This document shows, in pieces, positions 18,074 through 27,932 of a stretch of DNA of 54,619 bases. Within the stretch, counting starts at the first letter, position 1, and every line of letters starts with the position of its first letter. This DNA comes from Verrucomicrobiota bacterium (GTDB lineage Bacteria; Verrucomicrobiota; Verrucomicrobiia; Verrucomicrobiales; DEV007): NCBI GenBank assembly GCA_020630975.1, contig JAHDID010000016.1, positions 1 to 54,619 of the forward strand. Reading direction: 5' to 3'. The notes beneath the pieces are model-generated. The model was not told the DNA's origin. It did not search any database and saw only the letters and a program-made list of their open reading frames with translations. The position numbers were made by a program, and so were the translations under genes.

Positions 18074-18493
18074 CTACATCTTGGAACTGAGTTTCTCTCT
18101 CACATACTCCGGGATTTCCCCCGGAAAATTATCAACTTCCCAAGCCTTGCCACCGCTAGACGTCCTCTCGTAGATGAATGTTCGATCTAACCCATTGTGT
18201 GCCCAGCACCTTCCATCATCGTCGATATAGACAAAAAAGCCTGAATGATTGACCCAACTAGAAGGGCGAACAGTCACCCATGTCCCCCTTTTGAAAAAAC
18301 CTAGATCAAATCCTGACGTCATACTCTCTACCGCCAACCCCGGCTCCTCCCTTGTGAGAGTCACAGTCAGTCTCATTTTCTTGGATTTTATGGTTCCATA
18401 GGTTTCTAAAGAAGAATACCGCTCAACACCCCTGAACACAAAAAACATCACCGCTACCAAAAGGAAGCAGAGAAACAGAATCATCTTTTTCAT
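18074..18493 (-). CDS. Membrane-anchored small protein of unknown function
   Basis: The 139-residue product begins with a signal anchor or uncleaved signal peptide (KKMILFLCFLLVAVMFFVFRGV) and has a soluble beta-rich domain of about 110 residues. Notable features are WVTVRPSSWVNHSGFFVYIDDDGRCWAHNG (an aromatic and Asp-rich turn) and a short charged C-terminal helix. No family is recognised. It lies 106 bp upstream of the DUF4175-like gene in the same direction, so it may share the promoter region, but the gap is long enough for a separate unit. Confidence 0.55.
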   Translation of the reverse strand: MKKMILFLCFLLVAVMFFVFRGVERYSSLETYGTIKSKKMRLTVTLTREEPGLAVESMTSGFDLGFFKRGTWVTVRPSSWVNHSGFFVYIDDDGRCWAHNGLDRTFIYERTSSGGKAWEVDNFPGEIPEYVREKLSSKM

Positions 18494-19054
18494 AGCTGAG
18501 TGAAGGAGAAACCTCCCCCTCCGAGTATATTCTAAGCATACGATAGAACGCCTACCAGGGTAGTTTAGACCTGAGCAAGAACACTAATATCTCGAGCAAA
18601 AATTATCTGAACGATGATTTTTTTTTGACCCCTTGGCAGACCAATGAAATAGATTTTCTGGAGAATGCTGCGCAATCGCAACTGAGTTATCACGGAACTT
18701 TGTATTACTCCCCCCTTTATGCGCAGGCATGTCTTGTAAAGAATCTAATAGCACTAACAGGAAGACCACTGGTCCAATAACGCCCCACAATCTTTAAGTA
18801 AAAGCACATAATTATCACGTGCAAACTGCGATAGCCGATCTCTTCTTTATTTACCACTAGGCACTTACAGACGCTCTAAAAACCTAACAAGCGTAATACA
18901 TTCTAATACTCAACATAGCAAACTAGATAAGCCCCCCCCAACCAAAGATGAGACCATCTACTGAGACTCTAGGATGCTTTGGACGCTGCAATTGGCTCAC
19001 GACTTGGATGATTTGATGGTCTGCTTGACTTCGACCAAGCAGCCGATCCGAGGA
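18494..19054. other. Intergenic region of 561 bp with a doubtful small reading frame
   Basis: No convincing gene is present. A leftward open frame at 18584-18790 would encode 68 residues with a hydrophobic start, but it needs a TTG start, has no RBS and matches nothing I know. It could be a remnant or chance. The rest is AT-rich and shows no repeat or strong hairpin. Confidence 0.45.
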
Positions 19055-19786
19055 TCACATATTTCGCCACTTCGATAGGGCACTGCTGGGAGATTGGCGA
19101 ATGGTTGGTTCAGCTTGAGTGGCAATGACTCGCCCGTCTGGAGAGATGATGACTAGCTGCGGCATGGCATGGGAGCCGTAGCGAGCGGCTAGCGAAGCAC
19201 TATCGCTGGAACGCGCCCCGGATGTGGTGAGCCACGGCATGGAGTAACGCCTAGCGTAGTGCGCCTTTTCGCCCTGCGAATTATCAAGGCTAACCCAGAC
19301 AACTTCAAAATCGTCGCTGTGTTGATTGCGAAAATCAACCAACTGTGGTGTGAACGATGCGCACGGAGCACACCAATGAGCTGCAAAGTAGATGCCTACA
19401 TATTTGCCCTGTAGTCGGCTAGGTGGCACGCTGCGGCCCGCTAAATCGGTGAGGCCCTGCGGAAAAAGGCTGGATGTCGACGCCACACTGCCGGAGCCCG
19501 AAGGAACTGGAGCTGATCGACCAGAGTTGGCAACTTCCTGAGTGCTACCAGGTACGGGCGCTGGAAATCTCGGGACGGCATCGCCACCACCGCCACTATT
19601 GCTAGAGCTCTCGCTGCTCGTATGGCTTTGAGGAGCCTGAGTACCACTCTCCCGAGGCGCAGGGGTGTCGGCCCTAGCATCGTTTTCCCAAGGTGGCGAA
19701 ACATCTTCGCCTCCGCCACACCCACTGAGCACCAGAGAGATCGCGATGAGAAACAGAAATGGATAGTAGTGGGAGTCTTCTTTCAT
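19055..19786 (-). CDS. Thioredoxin-like lipoprotein (tryparedoxin/nucleoredoxin type)
   Basis: The 243-residue product has a lipoprotein signal ending in LSGC (Cys23) followed by a Gly/Ser/Pro-rich tether (about 24-105). The thioredoxin domain (about 110-243) has the active site W138-C-A-P-C142, and KYVGIYFAAHWCAPC is typical of the thioredoxin_8 / tryparedoxin group rather than classic thioredoxin. It probably works on disulfides at the outer face of the inner membrane or in the outer membrane. The cis-Pro lies in the AMPQLV motif. The gene follows the cyclo-ligase gene by 68 bp in the same direction. Confidence 0.9.
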   Translation of the reverse strand: MKEDSHYYPFLFLIAISLVLSGCGGGEDVSPPWENDARADTPAPRESGTQAPQSHTSSESSSNSGGGGDAVPRFPAPVPGSTQEVANSGRSAPVPSGSGSVASTSSLFPQGLTDLAGRSVPPSRLQGKYVGIYFAAHWCAPCASFTPQLVDFRNQHSDDFEVVWVSLDNSQGEKAHYARRYSMPWLTTSGARSSDSASLAARYGSHAMPQLVIISPDGRVIATQAEPTIRQSPSSALSKWRNM

Positions 19787-19854
19787 ACCGTTAGCGTACC
19801 TACTATCTGATACTAGACTGCCCCATTTTGCAATGCCTCAACGGCTATATCCAA

Positions 19855-20430
19855 TCAGGCGTGCAGCACATCATCGAGCGGAATGTCGTGGACCTCGGTG
19901 GGAACAGCGCACAACTGGACTGAGAAACACACCCCTATCAGAAAAGGGCGCGGTGCCGCACCGTCCCCGCTCTCACTACCCCTGCGTAGCGGTGACAAGT
20001 ATCGATCGTAGTGCCCCTTGCCGCGACCTAGACGATTGCCGGCCTGGTCATCAAAACCAACACCTGGAACTAGAAACAGATCTGCCGCCGCCGGAGCGAT
20101 CAGAGAGCTGCGCATGGGATTAGGCTCACGTATCTTAAAAGCTCCCTCGATGGAATCAGCACGCCAGTCGGACATCTGGCGAAACTCCATACACTCATCG
20201 GAGAGGGTACGAGCAAAGGCCCACGTCTTTTGGGGAAAATGATCGAATAGAGCTGTAAGATCTGGCTCGGATGGGAGCGGCAAGTAGGCGAATATGGTGC
20301 CGGCAGCCTGGACTCTAGCGTCTACAGCTAGCTGGTCACAGAGGGATGCCGAGGCCGCTACTTTGTCCTCGGTAGAGAGGGATTTGACTGCAGCGAAACA
20401 CTGGCGCCGAAGCTGTTGTTTTGAGATCAA
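19855..20430 (-). CDS. 5-formyltetrahydrofolate cyclo-ligase
   Basis: This enzyme converts 5-formyl-THF to 5,10-methenyl-THF with ATP. Diagnostic motifs are FAYLPLPSEPDLTALF, the substrate-binding region with EFRQM, and the nucleotide-binding loop DLFLVPGVGFDDQAGNRLGRGKGHYDRYL. The start is the TTG at 20430 (MISKQQLRRQC), giving 191 residues, the family's usual length. A longer frame to 20610 would overlap the M48 gene and add about 60 non-homologous residues, so I reject it. The TTG lies 4 bp after the M48 stop, suggesting translational coupling. With thyA and folA at the other end of the window it belongs to one-carbon metabolism. It is commonly called ygfA or mthfs. Confidence 0.93.
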   Translation of the reverse strand: MISKQQLRRQCFAAVKSLSTEDKVAASASLCDQLAVDARVQAAGTIFAYLPLPSEPDLTALFDHFPQKTWAFARTLSDECMEFRQMSDWRADSIEGAFKIREPNPMRSSLIAPAAADLFLVPGVGFDDQAGNRLGRGKGHYDRYLSPLRRGSESGDGAAPRPFLIGVCFSVQLCAVPTEVHDIPLDDVLHA

Positions 20431-20434
20431 TCTA

Positions 20435-21220
20435 CTAGGGGCGGTACTCTTGTTTGGCACGGGGCATATATTTCTGCAGCTCAGCGATGCGCTTGCTATC
20501 GACTGGATGGGTGCTGAGAAAGCTGAAGCCTTGGGTCTGTCCCATGCGCTGGCGGTAGGCAGAGAAGCGCTGCCAGAGACGGATAGACTCTTCTGGATTG
20601 TAACCTGCACGGGCCATGTAGAGGGAGCCTAGCTTGTCGGCTTCTAGCTCTTGCTCGCGCGAGTGAGCTTTGTAACCGAGAGCAGCAGCACCACCCAAGA
20701 CTCCGGCCGCGACTCGGGGATCAACATCTGCCTTTTTATTCAAAATGTAAGTGCCGACTGCCACAGCTCCTGTGGAGAGTATACCTCGGGTCATGCGCTC
20801 GCCAGAGTGGCGCGCTACCACGTGAGCTACCTCGTGACCGATGACGGCTGCCAGGCCAGCCTCATTCTGTGAGATCTGAAAGAGACCGGTGTGAACCCCC
20901 ACTTTGCCGCCGGGTAGAGCAAAGGCATTGGGCGACGGATCCTCAAAGACAACGAACTCCCACTGCGCGTGCGGCACAGGCATGACAGCCGCTAAACGGC
21001 GGCCGACCTGCTGCACCATGGCATTGTAGCTGGGGTTGCGCGAGACCCGCAGTTGTTGCTTCATTTTTGCAAACTCCGAGATGCCCATACGCGCCTCGTC
21101 GGCCTGGCTCATGATGTTGATCTGCTTGCGCTCAGTATCAGGGACATCGCCGCAGGCTACGACGAAAACCACTAAAGCCAAGATCGATACGGGGAGAAGA
21201 TGTGAGAGATAGTGCTTCAT
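20435..21220 (-). CDS. M48-family metallopeptidase lipoprotein (LoiP/BepA-like)
   Basis: The 261-residue product has a lipoprotein signal ending in VVAC (Cys at about 23). The catalytic zinc site is HEVAHVVARH (HExxH) with the third ligand Glu in EQELEADKLG. The run PNAFALPGGKVGVHTGLF just before it is typical of YcaL/LoiP-type periplasmic M48 proteases that degrade misfolded outer-membrane proteins. There is no TPR extension as in BepA, so it is more like LoiP/YcaL. It ends in VDSKRIAELQKYMP, another family mark. The gene is followed within 4 bp by the cyclo-ligase gene. Confidence 0.93.
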   Translation of the reverse strand: MKHYLSHLLPVSILALVVFVVACGDVPDTERKQINIMSQADEARMGISEFAKMKQQLRVSRNPSYNAMVQQVGRRLAAVMPVPHAQWEFVVFEDPSPNAFALPGGKVGVHTGLFQISQNEAGLAAVIGHEVAHVVARHSGERMTRGILSTGAVAVGTYILNKKADVDPRVAAGVLGGAAALGYKAHSREQELEADKLGSLYMARAGYNPEESIRLWQRFSAYRQRMGQTQGFSFLSTHPVDSKRIAELQKYMPRAKQEYRP

Positions 21221-21271
21221 GCTGAGAGAGTAGCACAGAATCTCGAGGGAGCTACTGGGTAGACTAGGTGG

Positions 21272-21685
21272 CTAGAACAGTAGCTGTAGTAGAGCCTCGT
21301 CGCTGAGGGTACCGGGATCGGAGACGGCCATGAGCTGGCCGAGCATCTCGATGCTTTCGTATTCTTCGGCCGGATCGTATGCCTCCATAGACTGCTCTGA
21401 GATAGCGTCGGGCGAAACTTCGACTACAGAGGTATCTGGTGAAGGGCGCGTACTGAGCAAGGCCAATCCTATGGCGACGCAAGCGATAGCAGCAAAGCCA
21501 GTGAGCACGGTCGGCCGAAGCAACCAGCCGAGCCAAGCCGCCGCTAGCCCCTGCTCGGCTCTAGCAGCCTCTGCCAGACGCACTTCGCGCACGACGTTGC
21601 GAGAAAACATGGGGCCAGGCTCGACTTTGCGAGCTTTGCCCATCAGATCCCAGAGTTCTTTATCGCCAGAGTCTTGTTCTTTCAT
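21272..21685 (-). CDS. Small single-pass membrane protein, anti-sigma-like
   Basis: The 137-residue protein has a cytoplasmic N terminus (about 1-48, with ELWDLMGKARKVEPGPMFSRNVVREVR), one transmembrane segment (about 50-75, VLTGFAAIACVAIGLALL) and an acidic C-terminal part. The N-terminal pattern is common in short verrucomicrobial proteins encoded next to ECF sigma genes, which suggests an anti-sigma or regulatory role. No ECF sigma gene is adjacent here; rpoD lies upstream, separated by a hairpin. The function is therefore inference only. It lies 51 bp before the M48 gene in the same direction. Confidence 0.65.
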   Translation of the reverse strand: MKEQDSGDKELWDLMGKARKVEPGPMFSRNVVREVRLAEAARAEQGLAAAWLGWLLRPTVLTGFAAIACVAIGLALLSTRPSPDTSVVEVSPDAISEQSMEAYDPAEEYESIEMLGQLMAVSDPGTLSDEALLQLLF

Positions 21686-21696
21686 CTCAGGCTATA

Positions 21697-21731
21697 AAAC
21701 ACCGTAGCCTCCGAAGAGTTGCGGTGTTTTT
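21697..21731 (-). terminator. Putative rpoD terminator (possibly bidirectional)
   Basis: AAACACCG (21697-21704) pairs with CGGTGTTT (21722-21729), an 8-bp stem with a 17-nt loop. On the plus strand it runs into five Ts; on the minus strand it runs into TTTTAT. It starts 15 bp after the rpoD stop. Confidence 0.62.
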
Positions 21732-21743
21732 CCCAAAGTTTTT

Positions 21744-23465
<1,722 letters not shown>

Positions 23466-23525
23466 CCTGTCTGATAAAAGATAAAGGTTGGCTCCGGAGA
23501 AATGGTGCCGTGGGTGGGCTAAAGC

Positions 23526-25358
23526 CTAGCAAGTATCCGATCTGCGTGCTTGTAGGTCAAGGAGTTCTTTTGTTAGGCGATTGATCTCGTCTGTGGGGAG
23601 GTCTGGGACGCCCATTCTGGCTTTGATCATGGCGATTTTATTCTGGATCGCTAGGCGCTCTAGATTGAGTAGACACTCGTCTGCCCACTCCCCAGATGCA
23701 CCTGGAAAGCTCTCGGTCATGATACCTTTGATAGCGCCCTGCTCGTTAGGCTGAAGAGTCGTGGTAAAGGCATGCACGCTGGCAGGATGAGTCGGGTCGA
23801 AGGCTCCATGCCAGACACGGCTGAGTAGCTCAGTATCTGGTAGGTCTCGAAAGTACTCAGGGATAGGCTGGCTGTGAAATTTCGATTTGGTATTAGGATC
23901 AGTCAGCAACAGGCGGCACAGTAGGCGCACACTGCGATTATCTATGACGAGTGGCGCTGCGGCCGCACCACTACTCCCGCCCCCTCCATCGCCCTGGTTA
24001 CGAGAGTCGCGGCTGCGCTTGTAGCGCTCCGTACGAGCCTGGACCTTGGCTGCTCCGGCGATTTGTTTGCGCAGCTCTTCCTCACCGACACCTAGCTTGG
24101 CAGCGATACGGTTGATCAGCGAGTCTTGCAGCATCTTATTGTCGACCAAAGCGATATCTGCAGCCAGATCGCGAGCGAAGTTGAGACGATCGCGCAGCGG
24201 ACCGGACGACAGACGGCTACCCTTTCGGTCGATGTGAAAGTCGAAATACTCGGGAGCTGTAGCGATGACTTCCTGAAAAGCTTCTAGCCCATATTGGCGG
24301 ATGTAGGAGTCAGGATCCTCCCCCTCTGGTAAAAACGCCAGCCTCACGAGCATGCCCTTGGGAGCGAGTGTACGAAAGGCTTTACCTGCAGCTTTCAGCC
24401 CGGCATTGTCAGAGTCAAAACATAACGTCGCCTCCTCGGCCTGCCGGCGCAAAGCTTTGGCGTGGTCCTCGGTAAGCGCGGTCCCAAGTGGAGCCACCAT
24501 ATTGGCCACACCAGCATCGACTGCTGCGATGAGATCGATCTGCCCCTCGCAGATGATGGCGTGGCCCGCCTTGGTGATGGGCCGACGAGTTTTGTGAAAA
24601 CCGAACAGCGTACGGCTTTTATTGAAAATAATCGTCTCGGGCGAGTTCACATACTTACCACCTTTTTGCTCTTTCGACAGGACACGACCGGAGAAAGCTA
24701 TGACGTTTGAGTTTTCATCCATGACGGGGAACATCAGACGATGGCGAAAGCGCGCGTAAGCTCCCCTGCTCCGGTAATTTTCATCGCGCCAAGCGGCCAG
24801 CCCACCCTCTACGAGGATATCGGTAGTGAAACGCTGCTCCGATGCCCAGTGAAAGAAATGCCGCTGATCCTCGGGCGCATAGCCCAGCTGCCACTCCTTG
24901 GCGATGTCGATACCGAGCTGGCGACCTTTTAGGTAATCGCGTGCCGCCTGAGCCTGTGGACTGCGGTCTTTTAGCAGCAGACTGTGAAAGTAATCGGCAG
25001 CGGCTTTCTGCAGACGTAAGATATTGCTGCGATGTTTGCGCTTGGCCTCCTGCTGTGGATCGAGCTGCTCCTCGACGATGTGGATACCAGCATGATCTGC
25101 CAGCCGCCGTGCTGCCTCGGGGAAATTGAGATTCTCATACAGCATGACAAAGCTGATGACTGTACCCCCCTCCTGACAGCCAAAACAGTAGAAAGACTGC
25201 TTCGACGGGGTGACGCCGAAGCTTGGCGTCTTCTCAGTGTGAAACGGGCATAGGCCTTTCCATTCTGTACCCGAGCGCTTGAGCGGGACGTACTGCTCGA
25301 TCCAATCGACGATATCGACCTTTTCGATGATCTCTTGGATGACCTCTTGCGGTATCAT
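23526..25358 (-). CDS. dnaG: DnaG primase
   Basis: The 610-residue protein synthesises RNA primers for replication. It starts with the zinc-binding domain (CPFHTEKTPSFGVTP and YCFGCQEGG, a CHCC site). The catalytic core has PVMDENSNVIAFSGRVL and GKYVNSPETIIFNKS, and the Toprim region has IICEGQIDLIAAVDAG and LCFDSDNAG. The C-terminal helical region should bind the replicative helicase. Length is close to the E. coli enzyme (581), with a Gly/Ser-rich linker at about 445-470. The ATG at 25358 is well supported. A three-unit 21-bp element (25395-25457) lies in its immediate upstream region, about 37 bp before the start. Confidence 0.98.
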   Translation of the reverse strand: MIPQEVIQEIIEKVDIVDWIEQYVPLKRSGTEWKGLCPFHTEKTPSFGVTPSKQSFYCFGCQEGGTVISFVMLYENLNFPEAARRLADHAGIHIVEEQLDPQQEAKRKHRSNILRLQKAAADYFHSLLLKDRSPQAQAARDYLKGRQLGIDIAKEWQLGYAPEDQRHFFHWASEQRFTTDILVEGGLAAWRDENYRSRGAYARFRHRLMFPVMDENSNVIAFSGRVLSKEQKGGKYVNSPETIIFNKSRTLFGFHKTRRPITKAGHAIICEGQIDLIAAVDAGVANMVAPLGTALTEDHAKALRRQAEEATLCFDSDNAGLKAAGKAFRTLAPKGMLVRLAFLPEGEDPDSYIRQYGLEAFQEVIATAPEYFDFHIDRKGSRLSSGPLRDRLNFARDLAADIALVDNKMLQDSLINRIAAKLGVGEEELRKQIAGAAKVQARTERYKRSRDSRNQGDGGGGSSGAAAAPLVIDNRSVRLLCRLLLTDPNTKSKFHSQPIPEYFRDLPDTELLSRVWHGAFDPTHPASVHAFTTTLQPNEQGAIKGIMTESFPGASGEWADECLLNLERLAIQNKIAMIKARMGVPDLPTDEINRLTKELLDLQARRSDTC

Positions 25359-25394
25359 AGTAGGCGAGCAAGAGCAGACTGAGCTGCTCTGGAC

Positions 25395-25457
25395 TTTTCA
25401 ATAGGGTACAGTCCAGACTAAATAGGGTACAGTCAGGATTCAATCGGGTTCAGTGTT
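25395..25457. repeat. 21-bp tandem element, three units
   Basis: Three consecutive 21-bp units share the core TTCAATAGGGTACAGT. The GGG sits at 25404, 25425 and 25446, exactly 21 bp apart. The third unit is degenerate (TCAATCGGGTTCAGT). Related two-unit copies occur at 38781 and 49270. It lies just upstream of dnaG and downstream of the ExbD-like gene. Confidence 0.85.
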
Positions 25458-25513
25458 TTTCGTACATCTCTGGTTAAGCAGGCAGCTGAAAGAAAGTCCG
25501 CTTTTTGCTCAGC

Positions 25514-26164
25514 TCATTCGAGTGGCTCAAAAGAGACATTCCAAAGCCCCGCATCCTTGATTTGATCGAGCACAGCAACGACGCTTTTGAAATCAGCAGA
25601 GGCATGCCCTTTGAGAATCACCGCCTGATCTGGGGATAGAGCGATCTCTTCGAGCTTTTTCCGCAAAGCCCCCAAAGTTAATTGCTGCTCTTCCATCATA
25701 ATGGAGCCGTCGGCAGCCACTTCGATTACCACGGCATTATCAGAAAGGAAGCCCGAGGTGGAATCTATAGAGCTAGGCACCTCCACCACGAGATCAACCT
25801 CCACCTGGTTTACGATCTGCCGTATCGGTAGCCATAACCCTACAACAAGCGCACCGAGCGAGCCTAAACCCACTACCAAAGCTAACCACGCCGGGCACGT
25901 TGGGCGAAAACTATGGCGAATACGCGACGCTATTAGAACTACTAGCACAATGATCGCACCGGCTACCAGCAGATACCAATAAGCGAAAACCCATCTCGAG
26001 ATACCGATAATGACCCGGCTGATCCACGGCAGAGGATGCCCGTCGAGCATGTCCACAAAGATCTGCTCAAATCGAGGGACTACCCCGACCATGAGTACAA
26101 AAAAAGAGGCAAGATAGGTGGAAAGAACCACCCAAAAGCTTGCCCCTCTCAATCTAACACCCAT
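25514..26164 (-). CDS. Membrane protein with an ExbD/TolR-like C-terminal domain
   Basis: The 216-residue protein has three predicted transmembrane segments (about 9-28, 58-80 and 92-112). A C-terminal periplasmic domain (about 125-216) contains VVIEVAADGSIMMEEQQLTLGALRKKLEE and VILKGHASADFKSVVAVLDQIKDAGLWNVSFE. That domain matches the ExbD/TolR fold, which normally couples proton flow to envelope energy transfer with an ExbB/TolQ partner. The N-terminal part is unlike normal ExbD, which has one TM; the stretch VPRFEQIFVDMLDGHPLPWISRVIIG resembles type II secretion GspF-type C-terminal membrane segments. No ExbB gene is adjacent. The fusion is listed under findings. Confidence 0.75.
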   Translation of the reverse strand: MGVRLRGASFWVVLSTYLASFFVLMVGVVPRFEQIFVDMLDGHPLPWISRVIIGISRWVFAYWYLLVAGAIIVLVVLIASRIRHSFRPTCPAWLALVVGLGSLGALVVGLWLPIRQIVNQVEVDLVVEVPSSIDSTSGFLSDNAVVIEVAADGSIMMEEQQLTLGALRKKLEEIALSPDQAVILKGHASADFKSVVAVLDQIKDAGLWNVSFEPLE

Positions 26165-26195
26165 GTGAAGGTGCTGTGGTGTCGGAAAATCTCAA

Positions 26196-27560
26196 TCAGT
26201 CCTTAAACTGAGCCACCAGATTGGTTAGTGTCTCTTTGGCATCGCCATAGATCATGCGAGTGTTCTCACGGAAAAAGAGTGTGTTCACCAAACCGGAGAA
26301 ACCAGCGCCCTGACCACGCTTTAGAGCGAAGACAGTACGCGCTTGGTGGACATTGATGATCGGCATGCCGTAGATGGCACAACCCTCATCCTCTAGTGCG
26401 GCAGGGTTCACCACATCATTCGCACCGACGACGATGGCGACATCCACTGTCTCCATCGTCGGATTGACATCGTCCATCTCGCAGAGCTGCTCGTATGGCA
26501 CATCGGCCTCTGCTAGTAGCACGTTCATATGGCCCGGCATACGACCTGCCACTGGGTGGATCGCGTAGCGGACTTCACAGCCATTCTCCTCGAGCACCTC
26601 ACCCAGCTCACGGGTGACATGCTGCGCCTGAGCGACAGCCATACCATAACCTGGCACCACCACCACAGACTGAGCTGCCTCGAGCACGTAGTAGGCATCG
26701 TCTACAGAAATAGCTTTCATCTCGCCCTCGATCTCCTGCTTCGTACCGGCAGCACCAAAACCACCGAAGAAGACATTACCAAGGGTACGGTTCATCGCCT
26801 TACACATGATGACGGTCAGGATGAGACCAGAAGCACCGACCAGACAGCCGGCCACGATGAGCACGTTGTTGAAAATAACGAAACCAGCAGCTGAAGCGGC
26901 GAGACCAGAACAACTGTTGAGGAAAGAGATAACCACTGGCATATCACCACCACCGATAGGGATGACGCCGAGCACACCTAGCAAGCAAGACAGACCGATG
27001 AGCGTGTAGAGCAGAGTGGCCGATGGATTCATCGCAAACAACACACCGACCACGACGATACCGAGCAACACTAGGGCATTCACGAACTTCTGACCAGGGA
27101 AGACGGTAGGCGCACCACCGACTTTACCGGAAAGCTTCAAATAAGCCACAATACTACCAGTGAAGGTGATACCACCGATCAGGATGGCGAGCACGACAGC
27201 GATCGATTTGATCAAAGCATTCTCACCGAAAGTGGGATCCTTGGCGAACTCTGCCCAGCCTACGAGGACTGAAGCCAGACCACCGAAACCATTGAAGAGA
27301 GCCACTAGCTCAGGCATACCTGTCATCTGCACTTTCTTCGCGCAGATCACACCGATGAGACCACCCACGGCGATACCCACGATAACGAAAGTCCAAGAGA
27401 AACCACCCGCGATCAGTGTAGCGACCACAGCCAGCCCCATACCGAGAGAGGACATGAGGTTACCTTTACGAGCAGTAGCTGCAGAACCCAGCATCTTGAT
27501 GCCGAAGATGAATAGCACGGCTGCGATGATGTATGCGAAATCGACTATTTGATTGTCCAT
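26196..27560 (-). CDS. pntB: NAD(P) transhydrogenase subunit beta
   Basis: The 454-residue protein has about eight or nine transmembrane helices (residues 1-270) with the proton-translocating domain II. The C-terminal NADP(H)-binding domain III shows VVVPGYGMAVAQAQHVTRELGEVLEENGCEVRYAIHPVAGRMPGHMNVLLAEADVPYE. The NADPH-site motif VAIVVGANDVVNPAA and the GMPIINVHQARTVFALKRGQGAG are diagnostic. The enzyme moves hydride from NADH to NADP+ using the proton gradient. It is the last gene of the pnt operon, after pntA1 and pntA2, with a 37-bp gap. Confidence 0.98.
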   Translation of the reverse strand: MDNQIVDFAYIIAAVLFIFGIKMLGSAATARKGNLMSSLGMGLAVVATLIAGGFSWTFVIVGIAVGGLIGVICAKKVQMTGMPELVALFNGFGGLASVLVGWAEFAKDPTFGENALIKSIAVVLAILIGGITFTGSIVAYLKLSGKVGGAPTVFPGQKFVNALVLLGIVVVGVLFAMNPSATLLYTLIGLSCLLGVLGVIPIGGGDMPVVISFLNSCSGLAASAAGFVIFNNVLIVAGCLVGASGLILTVIMCKAMNRTLGNVFFGGFGAAGTKQEIEGEMKAISVDDAYYVLEAAQSVVVVPGYGMAVAQAQHVTRELGEVLEENGCEVRYAIHPVAGRMPGHMNVLLAEADVPYEQLCEMDDVNPTMETVDVAIVVGANDVVNPAALEDEGCAIYGMPIINVHQARTVFALKRGQGAGFSGLVNTLFFRENTRMIYGDAKETLTNLVAQFKD

Positions 27561-27597
27561 GACGAGAAAAAATTAGTTAGCTTAGATCCAGTCGAGA

Positions 27598-27885
27598 TTA
27601 CTTCTTCTTAGCGTCCTTGCCTTTGAACATGCCGAGCATGCGATCGGTCACCATGTAGCCGCCTACTACGTTGATGGTAGCCAACACGAGAGCGGCGAAG
27701 CCGATCCACATACCGAGGCCGCTCTCTGAACGAACCGCGAGAATCGCACCGACGATGGTGATACCGGAGATAGCATTCGAGCCCGACATGAGCGGCGTGT
27801 GCAACTGGCTCGGGACTTTCTGGATCAGTTCGAAGCCTAAGAAGGCCGCGAGAACGAACACAAACAGGAGTAGTAGGATATCCAT
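27598..27885 (-). CDS. pntAB: NAD(P) transhydrogenase subunit alpha-2 (membrane part)
   Basis: The 95-residue protein has three transmembrane helices and is the detached membrane part of the alpha subunit, as in Rhodospirillum rubrum (PntAB). Diagnostic stretches are FLGFELIQKVPSQLHTPLMSGSNAISGI and VVGAILAVRSESGLG. The C terminus is short and lysine-rich (GKDAKKK). It sits 47 bp after the NAD-binding subunit gene and 37 bp before pntB, so the three genes form a clear operon. Confidence 0.97.
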   Translation of the reverse strand: MDILLLLFVFVLAAFLGFELIQKVPSQLHTPLMSGSNAISGITIVGAILAVRSESGLGMWIGFAALVLATINVVGGYMVTDRMLGMFKGKDAKKK

Positions 27886-27932
27886 GGTGGTATTTCTAAA
27901 AGTAGTAAAAAATAAATAAAAGGTGAGCGAGA

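Noticed and set aside
25395-25457. CRISPR-like array.
   Set aside because: Units are contiguous, with no unique spacers, and cas genes are absent.
27160-27552. Long plus-strand frame opposite pntB.
   Set aside because: It is entirely antisense to a well-supported gene and low in complexity; no RBS or domain.
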